From positions 62,001 to 126,000 of the forward strand of contig NZ_BBCJ01000002.1 in NCBI RefSeq assembly GCF_001311985.1: a stretch of DNA of 64,000 nt. Direction: 5' to 3'. The notes beneath the pieces were generated by a model that saw only the letters and a list, made by a program, of their open reading frames with translations, had not been told where the DNA came from and made no database searches. The translations under genes and the position numbers were made by a program. Origin of the DNA: Geotalea toluenoxydans JCM 15764. GTDB lineage: Bacteria > Desulfobacterota > Desulfuromonadia > Geobacterales > Geobacteraceae. Each line of letters begins with the position of its first letter. Within the stretch, counting starts at the first letter, position 1. Below, piece by piece: positions 27,400-37,295 of this stretch.

Positions 27400-27987
27400 A
27401 TGTCGAGGAAAGCCGTCGTCGAACGCATCACCAAGGAAACCCAGATCAAGCTTTCTCTGGATATTGACGGAGCCGGGGAGGCAAAGGTATGCACTTCGGT
27501 TCCCTTTCTCGACCACATGCTCAATCTTTTCGCCCGCCATGGCCTGTTCAACCTGGAGGTGGAGGCGAAAGGGGACATCGATATCGACTTTCACCACACG
27601 GTTGAGGATATCGGCATCGTTCTGGGTGACGCTCTGAAAAAGGCTCTCGGCGACAAGAGCGGCATCCGCCGTTACGGTCAGGCCTCTGTCCCCATGGATG
27701 AAACCCTGGCTAGCGTGGCAATCGATCTCTCAGGCCGTCCCTACCTGGTATACAACGTCAGGCTCCCAAAGGTGAAGATCGGGGAGTTCGATGTGGAGCT
27801 GGCCCGTGAATTTTTCCAGGCTCTGACCAACAATCTGGCTGCCAATATCCACATCAATGTCATGTACGGCGACAATGTGCACCATATCCTGGAGGCATGT
27901 TTCAAGGCGCTGGCCCGGGCACTGGATCAGGCGACCCGGCACGATCCCCGTATTTCCGGGGTTATGTCCACCAAGGGCAAACTCTAA
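27400..27987 (+). CDS. hisB: Imidazoleglycerol-phosphate dehydratase
   Basis: This 195-residue enzyme dehydrates imidazole glycerol phosphate using a manganese pair held by repeated histidine motifs, seen here as [15 protein letters not shown], and [17 protein letters not shown]. It is the monofunctional form without a histidinol-phosphatase domain. The ATG at 27400 has GGGAGG upstream. A heptanucleotide-repeat hairpin separates it from hisH. Confidence 0.96.
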   Translation: MSRKAVVERITKETQIKLSLDIDGAGEAKVCTSVPFLDHMLNLFARHGLFNLEVEAKGDIDIDFHHTVEDIGIVLGDALKKALGDKSGIRRYGQASVPMDETLASVAIDLSGRPYLVYNVRLPKVKIGEFDVELAREFFQALTNNLAANIHINVMYGDNVHHILEACFKALARALDQATRHDPRISGVMSTKGKL

Positions 27988-27992
27988 ATCCG

Positions 27993-28060
27993 GTGAGGGG
28001 TGAGGAGTGAGGTGGGAGGCGTTAAAGCCTTTCCCTCCCTCCGTTCTCCTCACCCCTCAC
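27993..28060. repeat. Heptanucleotide repeat forming a perfect hairpin between hisB and hisH
   Basis: Units GTGAGGG, GTGAGGA and GTGAGGT run from 27993 to 28013. The first 14 bases (27993-28006) pair perfectly with TCCTCACCCCTCAC at 28047-28060, so RNA from this gap would fold into a strong stem. The same heptamer family recurs at three other junctions in the window. Confidence 0.8.
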
Positions 28061-28072
28061 AGGTTTTCAACA

Positions 28073-28699
28073 ATGATAGCTATAATCGATTATGGCATGG
28101 GCAACCTTCGCTCGGTGCAGAAGGCATTTGAAAAGGTCGGTTTTGAGGCCACCGTAACCTCGGATCCAAACGTGGTGCTTGAGGCGGACAAGATTGTCTT
28201 GCCAGGGGTCGGAGCATTTCCTGATTGCATGCGCAACCTGGAACAGGGGGGATTCATCGATCCCATCCTCAAGGTAATCGCCGATGGGAGACCCTTTTTC
28301 GGCATCTGTCTCGGGTTGCAGCTCCTCTTTACCGAGAGTGAGGAATTCGGCCTCCACCGGGGACTCGACGTCATTCCAGGCAGGGTGCTGCGCTTTCCGG
28401 AAGGGCTGAAAGAGAAAGGCGAGGAACTGAAGGTGCCGCACATGGGCTGGAACCAGCTGACACTGTGCAGGGAATCACCGGTTTTCGAAGGGATCGATGA
28501 CGGCACCAACGTCTACTTCGTCCATTCCTATTATGTGAAGCCGGACGACGAGAAGGTCGCGGCCGCCAGTACAACCTACGGCATGGATTTTTGTTCCGCC
28601 ATCTGCAAGAATAATGTGGTCGCCACCCAGTTCCATCCCGAGAAGTCCCAGGAGAAGGGGCTGCAGATATTGAAGAATTTTGCCGGACTCAAGGCATAA
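28073..28699 (+). CDS. hisH: Imidazole glycerol phosphate synthase, glutaminase subunit
   Basis: HisH releases ammonia from glutamine for HisF. The nucleophile lies in FFGICLGLQ (C79) and the histidine-glutamate pair in TQFHPEKSQEKG near the C-terminus. I chose ATG at 28073 (MIAIIDYGMGNLRS), the usual N-terminus; an earlier in-frame start lies inside the repeat hairpin. Length 208. Confidence 0.95.
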   Translation: MIAIIDYGMGNLRSVQKAFEKVGFEATVTSDPNVVLEADKIVLPGVGAFPDCMRNLEQGGFIDPILKVIADGRPFFGICLGLQLLFTESEEFGLHRGLDVIPGRVLRFPEGLKEKGEELKVPHMGWNQLTLCRESPVFEGIDDGTNVYFVHSYYVKPDDEKVAAASTTYGMDFCSAICKNNVVATQFHPEKSQEKGLQILKNFAGLKA

Positions 28700-28722
28700 A
28701 CTACTTGTCCCCGAGGAAATAG

Positions 28723-29458
28723 ATGATAGTCATACCTGCCATTGATCTGAAAGAAGGGAAATGCGTCCGACTTGAGCAAGGGCTCATGGACGTGACACGG
28801 TATACAACGACAACCCTGCTGCCCAGGCGCTTGCATGGGAAGCCAAAGGGGCGGAACTGCTCCATATCGTCGATTTGGACGGCGCCTTTGCCGGCAAACC
28901 CAAGAACAGGGGGGCCATCGAGGCCATTGTCAATGCCCTGAAGATCCCAACCCAGCTGGGTGGCGTATCCGCGACCTGGCCACCATCGAGGCCTATTTTC
29001 GCATGGGGGTCGGCCGGGTGATCATCGGTACTGCCGCCCAGCGCAATCCGGAACTGGTGCAGGAGGCCTGCAGGAAGTTTCCGGGGCGAATTGTTGTCGG
29101 CATTGATGCCAAGAACGGCATGGTGGCGGTCCAGGGTTGGGCCGAGGTGACCGGGGTGACGGCGATCGATCTGGCGAAGAAATTCGAAGGGTTCGGCGTT
29201 GCTGCCATTGTCTACACGGACATCAACCGTGACGGCATGATGCAGGGTCCCAACATCGAGGCGACCAAGGCGCTTGCTGAGGCAATTGATATTCCGGTGA
29301 TCGCATCCGGTGGAGTATCGACGCTTCGGGATCTGGAAAATTTAATGGCTGTGGAAACTGCAGGGATCAGCGGCGCCATTACCGGCAAGGCCATCTACTC
29401 CGGCGCCATCGATCTTTCCGAGGCTGTAGCCCTGACCAAAAGGGGTGTTGCATGCTGA
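28723..29458 (+). CDS. hisA: ProFAR isomerase (two frameshifts)
   Basis: HisA is a (beta-alpha)8-barrel that isomerises the phosphoribosylformimino intermediate of histidine synthesis. Three frames together give [17 protein letters not shown], then [15 protein letters not shown]...[10 protein letters not shown], then [13 protein letters not shown] through [13 protein letters not shown]. One base is missing near 28790 and one near 28964 (GGTGGCGGTATC read as GGTGGCGTATC). Repaired length 245 fits HisA exactly. The end overlaps hisF by 7 bases. Confidence 0.94.
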
Positions 29459-30212
29459 CGAAGCGTATCATCCCCTGCCTGGACGTTAAAGGTGGACGGG
29501 TTGTCAAGGGGGTCCAGTTTCTCGAGTTGAGAGATGCCGGGGATCCGGTGGAGATAGCCGAGATCTATGACCGACAAGGGGCCGATGAACTGACATTCCT
29601 CGATATCACCGCCTCCAGTGACGCCCGTGATATTATCATCGATGTGGTTCGCCGCACGGCCGAGAGGGTGTTCATGCCGCTCACCGTAGGGGGCGGGGTC
29701 AGGACCGTCGATGACATCCGCCGCTTGCTCAATGCCGGCGCCGACAAGGTTTCCATCAATACCGCAGCCGTTCACCGTCCTGAATTCGTCAAGGAGGCTG
29801 CTGAACGTTTTGGTTCACAGTGCACGGTGGTGGCCATCGACGCCCGCCGCGTGCCCGGTGAGGACCGTTGGGAAGTCTATACCCATGGGGGACGCAATCC
29901 CACTGGTATCGACGCTGTCGAATGGGCCCAGCGCATGGAGCATACGGCTCCGGCGAAATCCTTCTTACCAGCATGGATTGCGATGGCACCAAGGATGGTT
30001 ATGATCTCTCCCTGACCAGGTCGGTAGCCGATGCCGTTGGGATACCGGTTATTGCCTCCGGTGGTGTTGGGAACCTGGAGCACCTTTATGACGGTTTTAC
30101 CAAAGGGGGGGCAAGTGCCTGTCTGGCCGCATCAATCTTCCACTACCGGGAGTACACCATTCAAGAGGCCAAGGAATACCTGAAGGGCAAAGGGGTGCCG
30201 GTACGGCTTTAA
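29452..30212 (+). CDS. hisF: Imidazole glycerol phosphate synthase, cyclase subunit (one frameshift)
   Basis: HisF uses ammonia from HisH to close the imidazole ring. The barrel shows [17 protein letters not shown] with the catalytic aspartate near residue 11, [16 protein letters not shown] and, after the break, [14 protein letters not shown] with the second catalytic aspartate. A G is missing near 29940 (ATGGAGGCATAC read as ATGGAGCATAC). Repaired length 253, exactly that of typical HisF. Confidence 0.95.
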
Positions 30213-30215
30213 ACA

Positions 30216-30285
30216 GTGATTGGTGATTGGTGATTGGTGATTGGTGATTGGTGACATTTGACGGGTGAGGAGTGAGGAGTGAGGA
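30216..30285 (+). repeat. Heptanucleotide tandem repeats upstream of hisE
   Basis: Five perfect GTGATTG copies (30216-30250) are followed by GTGACAT and, from 30265 to 30285, three GTGAGGA copies. The last copy runs into AGGAAGGAAA, the ribosome-binding site of hisE, so the repeat supplies translation signals. Confidence 0.85.
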
Positions 30286-30292
30286 AGGAAAA

Positions 30293-30622
30293 ATGAATGA
30301 CATGAATGACGATATCTTGCAGGCTGTCTACCGGGTGATTCTGGAGCGCAAGGCCAATCCTTCCGAACAGTCATACACGGCTTCTCTCATGGCCAAAGGG
30401 ATCGACAAAATTCTGAAGAAGCTGGGAGAAGAGGCAACCGAGGTGGTGATAGCCGGTAAAGGGGGGGCGCGTGAAGAGATCATCTATGAAACCGCCGACC
30501 TTTTTTTTCACACCCTGGTCCTACTGGGATATTGTGGTATAAATCCTGATGAGATATACGATGAACTGCGACGCAGGTTCGGTATGTCGGGAATTGCCGA
30601 AAAGGAATCCCGTGACAGGTGA
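30293..30622 (+). CDS. hisE: Phosphoribosyl-ATP diphosphatase
   Basis: HisE hydrolyses phosphoribosyl-ATP to phosphoribosyl-AMP. The 109-residue MazG-like helical fold is shown by SYTASLMAKGIDKILKKLGEEATEVVIAGK and EIIYETADLFFHTLVLLGY, carrying the acidic metal ligands. It is the stand-alone form; hisI is not in the window. The start at 30293 is placed by AGGAAGG. Confidence 0.95.
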   Translation: MNDMNDDILQAVYRVILERKANPSEQSYTASLMAKGIDKILKKLGEEATEVVIAGKGGAREEIIYETADLFFHTLVLLGYCGINPDEIYDELRRRFGMSGIAEKESRDR

Positions 30623-30642
30623 AAAACCGTTAAAGTTTTTCC

Positions 30643-30670
30643 TTGACATTATAGTGACGGGTGCTATTAT
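30643..30670 (+). promoter_or_regulatory. Sigma-70 promoter of rpsU
   Basis: TTGACA (30643-30648) and TATTAT (30665-30670) are 16 bases apart, 80 bases upstream of rpsU and clear of the hisE gene. This is one of the best -35/-10 pairs in the window. Confidence 0.75.
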
Positions 30671-30749
30671 GCATAGTCCTTGTAAATAGTCTGCCGGCCT
30701 TAACCTTGATTTATAAGTAAATTTATATACAGGAGGGAGGGGAACATGA

Positions 30750-30947
30750 ATGCCGGGAGTAAGGGTAAAAGAAGCTGAGCCGTTTGAGCTCGCCTTGAAA
30801 AAATTCAAGAAACAGTGCGAAAAAGCGGGAATTCTGTCTGAAGTCCGCAAAAGAGAGCACTACGAAAAGCCTAGCATCAAAAAGAAGAAAAAGGCAATTG
30901 CTGCTCGCAAGAGAGCCTTGAAAAAACAGCGTAAGATGATAGATTAA
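30750..30947 (+). CDS. rpsU: Ribosomal protein bS21
   Basis: This 65-residue, highly basic protein ([32 protein letters not shown]...) is the small-subunit protein needed for translation initiation. GGAGGGAGGGG lies upstream of the ATG at 30750; an overlapping ATG at 30746 is out of frame. It starts the macromolecular-synthesis block with yqeY, cvpA, dnaG and rpoD. Confidence 0.96.
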   Translation: MPGVRVKEAEPFELALKKFKKQCEKAGILSEVRKREHYEKPSIKKKKKAIAARKRALKKQRKMID

Positions 30948-30958
30948 GAGGGTTTTAT

Positions 30959-31402
30959 ATGTCTTTACGGGAACGGCTTAACGATGAACTGAAGACTTCG
31001 ATGAAGTCAAAGGATGATCTCAAGCTGTCCGTAATCCGTATGGTTCGCTCGTCAGTAAAGAACCGGGAAATCGATCAGCAGCACGAGCTGGATGACCGGG
31101 AAATTATTGAGATCATCAGTACACTTTGCAAACAGCGCAGGGAATCCATAAGACTCTTTAGGGAAGCAAAACGTCAGGACCTTGTGGATAAGGAAGAAAA
31201 AGAGTTGGCGCTGCTTCAGGAATTTCTGCCGCAGCAGCTTACTCTTGAAGAACTAGAAAATCTTGTCAGAAAGACAATTGTCCAATGCGGCGCCCAGGGG
31301 TCCAAGGATATGGGCCGGGTCATGAAGGCCCTGCAACCGAGCGTTGCAGGTCGCGCAGACGGCAAATTAGTCAGCGATGTGGTCAAGGAACAGCTGGCCT
31401 GA
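30959..31402 (+). CDS. GatB/YqeY domain protein
   Basis: A 147-residue protein starting LRERLNDELKTSMKSKDDLKLSVIRMVRSSVKN and containing KEEKELALLQEFLPQQLT and DMGRVMKALQPSVAGRADGKLVSDVVK, as in YqeY. The domain equals the tRNA-binding tail of GatB; a role linked to tRNA or amidotransferase handling is possible but unproven. It is 11 bases after rpsU. Confidence 0.93.
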   Translation: MSLRERLNDELKTSMKSKDDLKLSVIRMVRSSVKNREIDQQHELDDREIIEIISTLCKQRRESIRLFREAKRQDLVDKEEKELALLQEFLPQQLTLEELENLVRKTIVQCGAQGSKDMGRVMKALQPSVAGRADGKLVSDVVKEQLA

Positions 31403-31517
31403 GCTATGGCAAGGTCCAGATTCCTCTGACGACCAGCGGACTTTCAGGTGGGGGCGATTCTCGTAATTGCCCCTACTTTTACTTTATGGCTAGGAACTAG
31501 CGGCATCGGGTATTTGA

Positions 31518-32027
31518 ATGATCCTTCTTGATATCCTTATCTGGGCCTTTCTCATCGGTTTTGTCGTAAAAGGTTTCATGAAAGGTCTGGTGGGAGAGGC
31601 CTGTTCTCTCCTGGGCCTGGTGACGGGAGGCTGGGCAGCCTTCAGATATTATTCATATATTGCAGAAGCAATCAGACCGTTTATTCACCTACCTCAGCGT
31701 GTGGCGCTGGTCCTGTCGTTTTTCCTAATATTCCTTGTTCTCGGACTGCTTTTCTATCTTCTCGGACACCTGCTGACTGCAATTTTGAAGATCATGCTGC
31801 TGGGTGGACTGAACCGCGCCGGCGGCATAGTCTTCGGTTTTCTCGAAGGCGCGTTTATTCTCTGCATGGTTCTTTACCTGGCAACGACCAAGCCGGCTCC
31901 TGAATTGATAAAAGGATACCTGCTGCGATCGGGAACAGCCCGGCCCTTCATTTCGTCGGGCAGGGAAATAATTTCTGGCTGGGACAGTGCTGCAGCCCAT
32001 GGGAAAGGGGCGAACCGGCACAATTAG
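31518..32027 (+). CDS. CvpA family membrane protein
   Basis: A 169-residue protein with four transmembrane helices (ILIWAFLIGFVVKGFMKGLVGEACSLLGL, VALVLSFFLIFLVLGLLFYLL, GFLEGAFILCMVLYL) matching CvpA/colicin V production proteins, whose molecular function is not settled. It precedes dnaG by 25 bases. A mutS2 gene often seen nearby in relatives is absent here. Confidence 0.85.
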   Translation: MILLDILIWAFLIGFVVKGFMKGLVGEACSLLGLVTGGWAAFRYYSYIAEAIRPFIHLPQRVALVLSFFLIFLVLGLLFYLLGHLLTAILKIMLLGGLNRAGGIVFGFLEGAFILCMVLYLATTKPAPELIKGYLLRSGTARPFISSGREIISGWDSAAAHGKGANRHN

Positions 32028-32052
32028 TTTGACGGTAACATGAAGGTTCAAG

Positions 32053-33818
32053 ATGTCGATGATCCCCGACGATAAGATTAATGAGGTAAGAACGGGCGTC
32101 AATCCTGGAGATTGTTTCCGATTACGTCAGCTTGAGGAAATCAGGCGCAAATTATCAAGGGATCTGCCCCTTTCATGGGGAAAAGACTGGATCGTTTAAC
32201 GTCAATCCGGCACGGGGCATCTTTCATTGCTTTGGTTGCGGAGTTGGCGGCAATGCCATCTCCTTCATCATGAAGATAGAGGGTCTTTCCTTTCCTGAAG
32301 CGGTCAAGTTCCTGGCGAAGCGCGTTGGAGTCATCATTGAAGAGCGTCCGCGCACGGCAACGGAAAAACGGCAGAGCGATGAACGGGAACTGCTGTACCG
32401 GATAAACGAACAGGCGGCAAAATTTTATCGCCGGTTGTTGCTTGGTGATCCGGCAGGCGAAGCCGGCCGTCGATACCTGGAGCAGCGCGGGGTTGATTCG
32501 GCCACCTCAGAGGCATATGCCATCGGTTATGCCGCTGACAAATGGGACAGCCTGACCAAACATCTGGAGCAGCAGCGGGTGCCCCTTGATCTGGCCGAGA
32601 AGTTGGGTTTGATCAAGCGACGTGAAGGCGGGCGCTATTACGATGCCTTTCGCAATCGGCTTCTCTTTGTCATAGCCGACATGCATGGCCGGCCGATCGG
32701 CTTTGGTGGCCGGGTCCTTGATGATTCGCTGCCGAAATACATTAATTCGCCTGAGTCTCCCATTTACCACAAGAGCGAAGTGCTGTTTGGCCTGAACCTT
32801 GCCAAGCACGCAATGCGGGAGAAGGGCAATGGCATTATCGTCGAAGGTTACTTTGACCATCTGGCCCTCTACCAGGCCGGCATAAAAAATGTGGTTGCCA
32901 CCTGCGGCACGGCGTTGACGACCGGGCATATCAAGGTGTTGCAGCGCTATGCAAGCAAAGTTTTCACCCTGTTTGACGGGGACAGCGCCGGCAGGAAAGC
33001 CACCCTTCGCAGCATGGAGCTTTTCCTGGATGAAAGGCTTTCTGCCAGTGTCATTGAGCTGCCTCCGGGGACGACCCTGATACTTTTCTGAAAACTCAGG
33101 GCAATGGCGCCTTTGCCGATCATCTGGCCAAAGCGAAACCCATATTCGAGTTCTTCTTCACCGAACTCCTCGGTCAGTACGATAGTGGAACCGTCGAAGG
33201 GAAAATCAGCGTTATTGAAGCCTTGACGCCGCGCCTGATGAAGATTGTCAACCCCATAGAGCGGGAGCTGTACATAAAGGAAATATCCCGGAAACTGGGG
33301 GTGGATTCTCGTCAGATGCAGAAGAAGATCGGCCGGTCACCCATTTCCAGTGCCGATCTTGCCGCACCGAAGGAACGGACCAAACCGAGAAGCAACAAGG
33401 TCCGGAAGAGACGCTGATTTCACTTATGGGCAAATATGCCGGTGTTATCAAGCGGGTCCGCGATTATGGTGCGGCCAATCTGTTCTCCGCCGACCTTCTG
33501 CCGATAGCAGAAGCCATCATGGCCCAGAATGACTCTGAAACCGGTATCGACTGGGCGCTGCTCCTTGAGCAGGTCGATTCCACCGAAGAGCGCAGTCGGC
33601 TTGCCGGCATCTTCATGGATGACGATCACCTGGACGAGATCGATGCCAATAAGGCCTTTGATCAGTGCCGCATGAGCCGTGACCGGTCAATGTTGAAGGA
33701 TGGGGATGTCAAGGAGTTGAAAAAGGAACTGTCCCGACTGGATTCGGACTCGGAGCGCTACTGGGAAATATTAAGGAAGTTGGATACCTTGCGAAACAAA
33801 AAATCGCAATTACTATAG
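32053..33818 (+). CDS. dnaG: DNA primase (three frame breaks)
   Basis: DnaG makes the RNA primers for replication. The CHC2 zinc finger (ICPFHGEKTGSF...FHCFGCG), the RNA-polymerase core (EGYFDHLALYQAGIKNVVATCGTALT) and the metal-binding TLFDGDSAGRKA are all present. The frame changes near 32090 (two bases missing or one extra, EVR-ERAS), 33070 (GGGGG read as GGGG, restoring PPGDDPDTFL) and 33400. Repaired length is about 589. As primase is essential, consensus error is the likely cause. It precedes rpoD. Confidence 0.94.
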
Positions 33819-33844
33819 ATATACAGCTGCAATGAGGTGGTGTA

Positions 33845-35604
33845 ATGGCTAAGAAAAACATGGATGAAGTAAAACAGCTGATCGACCTGGGCAAGGAGAA
33901 GGGCTTCCTCACCTATGAAGAGGTCAATGATCTTCTTCCCCCCGATATTGTCTCATCCGAACAGATCGATGATGTCATGAGCATGTTCGGCGATATGGAT
34001 ATTGAAATAGTCGATTCGGCGCAGAAGGTGAAGATCCCCAAGGTCAAGCTGGACTTGGAGGATGAAGAGGAAATGGAAGGGGAGCAGGAAGAAGTTGAGT
34101 TCGAGCCTGGCACTTTAGGCCGGACCAGCGATCCTGTGCGTATGTACCTGCGGGAAATGGGTTCCGTGTCACTTCTGACCCGTGAAGGGGAGGTGGAGAT
34201 CGCCAAGCGGATTGAAGTGGGTGAAAGGGATGTGGCCAGTGTCATTCTCAACACGCCGATCACCGTGAAAGAGGTAATTTCCCTTGGGGATAAGCTGCGC
34301 AAGTTCCAGATTGCCGCCATCGAGATCAGTAAAGAGGTTGAGGAGGAGGAACTGGAGGAAGGTGAAGAGGATGTCCAGGCAAACCGCCTGCTGGCAACCA
34401 TCGATGAGATTCGCGACCATGACCGGCGCATGGAGGAGATCTTCCTCTCCCTTGAACAGACCACCCTGTCAGCCAAGGAACGCGAGGCGCTATTGGCAGA
34501 ACAGCAGGACTTCAAGGCGAAGCTGGCGGAACTGCTGAAATCCCTGCGTCTCAAGGACCGCCACATAGAAAAGATCTCCCAGCGGCTGAAGGAGCTTTCC
34601 CACAAGGTCGACAAGATGATGCATGAGATTGCCGATCTGGAGAAGGAAGCAGGTGTTTCCTCGGCAGATCTGGCGGCTATGCTGGGAAAAATGGCCAAGA
34701 GCGCCGACGAGGAGAAAAAGGTCCTGAAGAAATTGGGCATCTCCCTGGAAGATGTGCAGAAGCTGGAAAAAAGATTCAAGAGCGCTGAAAGAAAACTTAA
34801 AAAGATCGAACAGGAGTCGGGTTTCAAGGCTTCCGAGCTGTCGACGGCATTGCAGGCCATCGAAGAGGGGGAGCGGAAAGCCAAACTGGCCAAGTCGGAG
34901 CTGGTTGAAGCCAACCTGCGTCTGGTCGTCTCCATAGCCAAAAAATACACCAACAGGGGCCTGCAGTTTCTCGACCTGATCCAGGAAGGCAATATCGGCC
35001 TGATGAAGGCGGTGGACAAGTTCGAATACCAGCGGGGCTATAAGTTCTCCACCTATGCCACCTGGTGGATCCGTCAGGCCATTACCCGTGCCATAGCCGA
35101 TCAGGCCCGGACTATCCGTATCCCGGTGCACATGATCGAGACTATCAACAAGCTGATCCGCACCAGCCGCCAGCTGGTCCAGGAGATCGGCCGCGAGCCT
35201 TCGCCGGAGGAGATCGCCGAGCGCATGAGCCTGCCCCTGGACAAGGTGCGCAAGGTGCTGAAGATCGCCAAAGAGCCTATTTCCCTTGAAACTCCCATCG
35301 GTGAAGAGGAAGATTCCCACCTTGGCGACTTTATCGAGGACAAGGGGGTCGTTTCTCCGCTTGAAGCGGTAATCAAGGCGAATCTCTCCGAGCAGACCTC
35401 CCGGGTGCTTTCCACCCTTACCCCACGGGAGGAAAAGGTCCTGCGCATGCGTTTCGGTATCGGCGAAAAGAGCGACCATACCTTGAGGAGGTGGGACAGG
35501 ACTTCGAGGTTACCCGGGAAAGGATCCGCCAGATCGAGGCCAAGGCGCTGAGAAAGCTGCGCCACCCGAGCCGGGCGAAAAAGCTCAAGAGTTTCGTTGA
35601 ATAA
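33845..35604 (+). CDS. rpoD: RNA polymerase primary sigma factor (one frameshift near the end)
   Basis: The protein has region 1.2 ([20 protein letters not shown]), a long coiled-coil-rich non-conserved region, region 2 ([22 protein letters not shown]), region 3 (HMIETINKL) and region 4 ([23 protein letters not shown]). One G is missing near 35485; restoring it gives [18 protein letters not shown], the helix-turn-helix that reads the -35 element, and a stop at 35602. Repaired length 586. Without the repair the cell would lack a working primary sigma factor. Confidence 0.95.
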
Positions 35605-35614
35605 GAATTGTACC

Positions 35615-35647
35615 AGGCCGCACCGTCCAGAACGGCGCGGCCTTTTT
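35615..35647 (+). terminator. Intrinsic terminator after rpoD
   Basis: AGGCCGCACCGT pairs with ACGGCGCGGCCT around a 5-base loop (35615-35643), followed by TTTTT. It begins 10 bases after the rpoD stop and closes the macromolecular-synthesis block. Confidence 0.88.
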
Positions 35648-35685
35648 AATAGCAGGGAAGGTCTCCACTGCAGCGAGGTTAAGGG

Positions 35686-36373
35686 ATGAAAAAGAAAGCA
35701 GTAGTTCTCTACAGCGGTGGTCTTGACTCCACTACTTGCATGGCAATTGCCCGTGAAAAGGGCTTTGAGCCTATGCCATGAGCTTTGACTATGGCCAGCG
35801 GCACTCCGTGGAGTTGGCGACGGCCAAGGCCAACGCAAAGACAATGGGGGCCGCTGAACACCTGGTGGTCAGCTTCGACCTGCGCAAAGTCGGGGGAAGC
35901 GCACTGACGGCCGACTTGGATGTGCCGAAAGAAGGTGTCGGGGCGGGAATCCCGGTAACCTATGTCCCGGCAAGAAATACCATTTTTCTTTCCTTTGCCC
36001 TGGGCTGGGCAGAAGTGCTTGGCGCCTTCGACATCTTTATTGGCGTAAATGCACTTGATTACTCGGGTTATCCCGATTGTCGTCCTGAATATATCGCAGC
36101 CTATGAGGCAACGGCCAATCTGGCCACCAGGGCTGGAGTTGAAGGGACTGGCAGATTTGTCATTCATGCTCCACTCATTGCCATGACCAAGGCAGAAATA
36201 ATCCGCAAGGGTCTTGCCCTCGGTGTGGACTACGGCAAAACCCATTCCTGCTATGACCCTACCCCCGAGGCCATGCCTGTGGCCTCTGCGATTCATGTCG
36301 CTTGCGTCTGAAGGGCTTTGCCGAGGCAGGTGTGACTGATCCGGTCCCATATGCAGTGAGGAGCAAGAAGTGA
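35686..36373 (+). CDS. queC: 7-cyano-7-deazaguanine synthase (two frameshifts)
   Basis: QueC converts 7-carboxy-7-deazaguanine to preQ0 in queuosine synthesis. The PP-loop SGGLDSTTC, the [11 protein letters not shown] segment and the zinc site ([13 protein letters not shown], after repair) are present. One base is missing near 35772 (CCT TAT GCC) and one near 36270 (GAG GGC CAT). Repaired length 229. Its last codons and stop lie inside heptanucleotide repeats. It is followed by folE2, which supplies the same pathway. Confidence 0.93.
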
Positions 36374-36449
36374 GGAGTGAAGAGAAACAACCAATGAAGG
36401 TAAAACAAATGACTACCTCACCCATCACCCATCACCCCTCACCCGACGG
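36356..36449. repeat. Inverted heptanucleotide repeats spanning the queC end and folE2 start
   Basis: GTGAGGA, GCAAGAA, GTGAGGA and GTGAAGA run from 36356 to 36383 through the queC stop codon. From about 36419 to 36446 the opposite orientation appears (CACCCATCACCCATCACCCC and on), read as codons for THHPSP in the folE2 frame. The two blocks can base-pair. Confidence 0.75.
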
Positions 36450-37224
36450 TATGCCGGACATGCAGAAATCCCGCGATAACCGCAATATCCCCATCAGCAA
36501 GGTTGGGGTCAAGGATATCTCCTATCCGATCGTCGTCATGGACAAGAACAAGTCCATCCAGCATACCGTTGCCCGTATCAACATGTACGTCGACCTTCCC
36601 CATCACTTCAAGGGAACGCACATGAGCCGCTTCATCGAGATCCTCAACGTCTACCGGGAAGAGATTGCCCTGGACAAGATGGAGGCCATGCTGCAGAAAA
36701 TGAAGGAAAAACTAGGAGCGAGCACCGCCCATCTGGAGATAGAATTTCCCTATTTCATCGAGAAGAAGGCCCCTGCTTCGGGAGCCAAAAGCCTGATGGA
36801 ATATACCTGCGAGTTCAGCGCCAGCCTTGCCTCCGACTTCGACTTCGTTCTCGGCGTCAGGGTGCCCGTTACCTCCCTCTGTCCTTGCAGCAAGGAACTT
36901 TCCCGGTATGGCGCCCATAACCAGCGCAGCATCATGACGGTCAAGGTCCGTTACCGTGAGTTCATCTGGATCGAGGATCTCATCGAGATCGTTGAAGGGT
37001 GCGGTTCCAGCCCTGTTTACTCACTGCTGAAGCGTGAGGATGAAAAGCTGGTTACGGAAAGGGCTTACGAAAACCCGAAGTTCGTCGAGGACATGGTGCG
37101 TGAGGCAACCGAGAAGCTTCTCTCCATGGACAAAATCACCTGGTTCTCCGTGGAGGCAGAGAACTTCGAGTCAATTCACAAACATTCAGCCTATGCCGCC
37201 ATAGAGCGGGATAAGATGGCCTGA
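36409..37224 (+). CDS. folE2: GTP cyclohydrolase FolE2 (type IB)
   Basis: FolE2 opens GTP to dihydroneopterin triphosphate for folate and for queuosine. The sequence has the family's MQKSRDNRNIPISKVGVKDISYPI start, the metal cysteine in SLCPCSKELSRYGAHNQRS and the C-terminal VEAENFESIHKHSAYA. The start is uncertain: ATG at 36409 has AAGG upstream, ATG at 36394 is possible, while ATG at 36451 begins the conserved part. The residues before it are encoded by heptamer repeats. Placement after queC suggests a 7-deazaguanine role. Confidence 0.92.
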   Translation: MTTSPITHHPSPDGMPDMQKSRDNRNIPISKVGVKDISYPIVVMDKNKSIQHTVARINMYVDLPHHFKGTHMSRFIEILNVYREEIALDKMEAMLQKMKEKLGASTAHLEIEFPYFIEKKAPASGAKSLMEYTCEFSASLASDFDFVLGVRVPVTSLCPCSKELSRYGAHNQRSIMTVKVRYREFIWIEDLIEIVEGCGSSPVYSLLKREDEKLVTERAYENPKFVEDMVREATEKLLSMDKITWFSVEAENFESIHKHSAYAAIERDKMA

Positions 37225-37231
37225 ATCTGGT

Positions 37232-37271
37232 TGTGGATAAATCTGTTGAAAATCCCGGAAATTGTGGATAA
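37232..37271 (+). promoter_or_regulatory. Two perfect DnaA boxes
   Basis: TGTGGATAA occurs at 37232-37240 and again at 37263-37271, same orientation, 31 bp apart (about three helical turns). Each is the exact reverse complement of the DnaA box TTATCCACA. They fill most of the 71-bp gap between folE2 and the next gene. Confidence 0.7.
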
Positions 37272-37295
37272 AGCTAAAATTTTACCAGCTCATTA

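Noticed and set aside
30216..30285. Repeat array considered as a CRISPR
   Set aside because: Units are 7 bp, contiguous and without spacers; no cas genes are nearby.
33913..35019. A 368-residue minus-strand open frame, serine- and arginine-rich, opposite rpoD
   Set aside because: It is an antisense shadow of the conserved rpoD frame; composition is biased and no domain is visible.
28723..35604. hisA, hisF, dnaG and rpoD as pseudogenes
   Set aside because: Each needs only one to three small base repairs, both sides of each break are fully conserved, and the genes are required for growth; sequence error is more likely.
37232..37271. DnaA boxes as a replication origin
   Set aside because: No dnaA, dnaN or AT-rich unwinding element is near; only two boxes are present.
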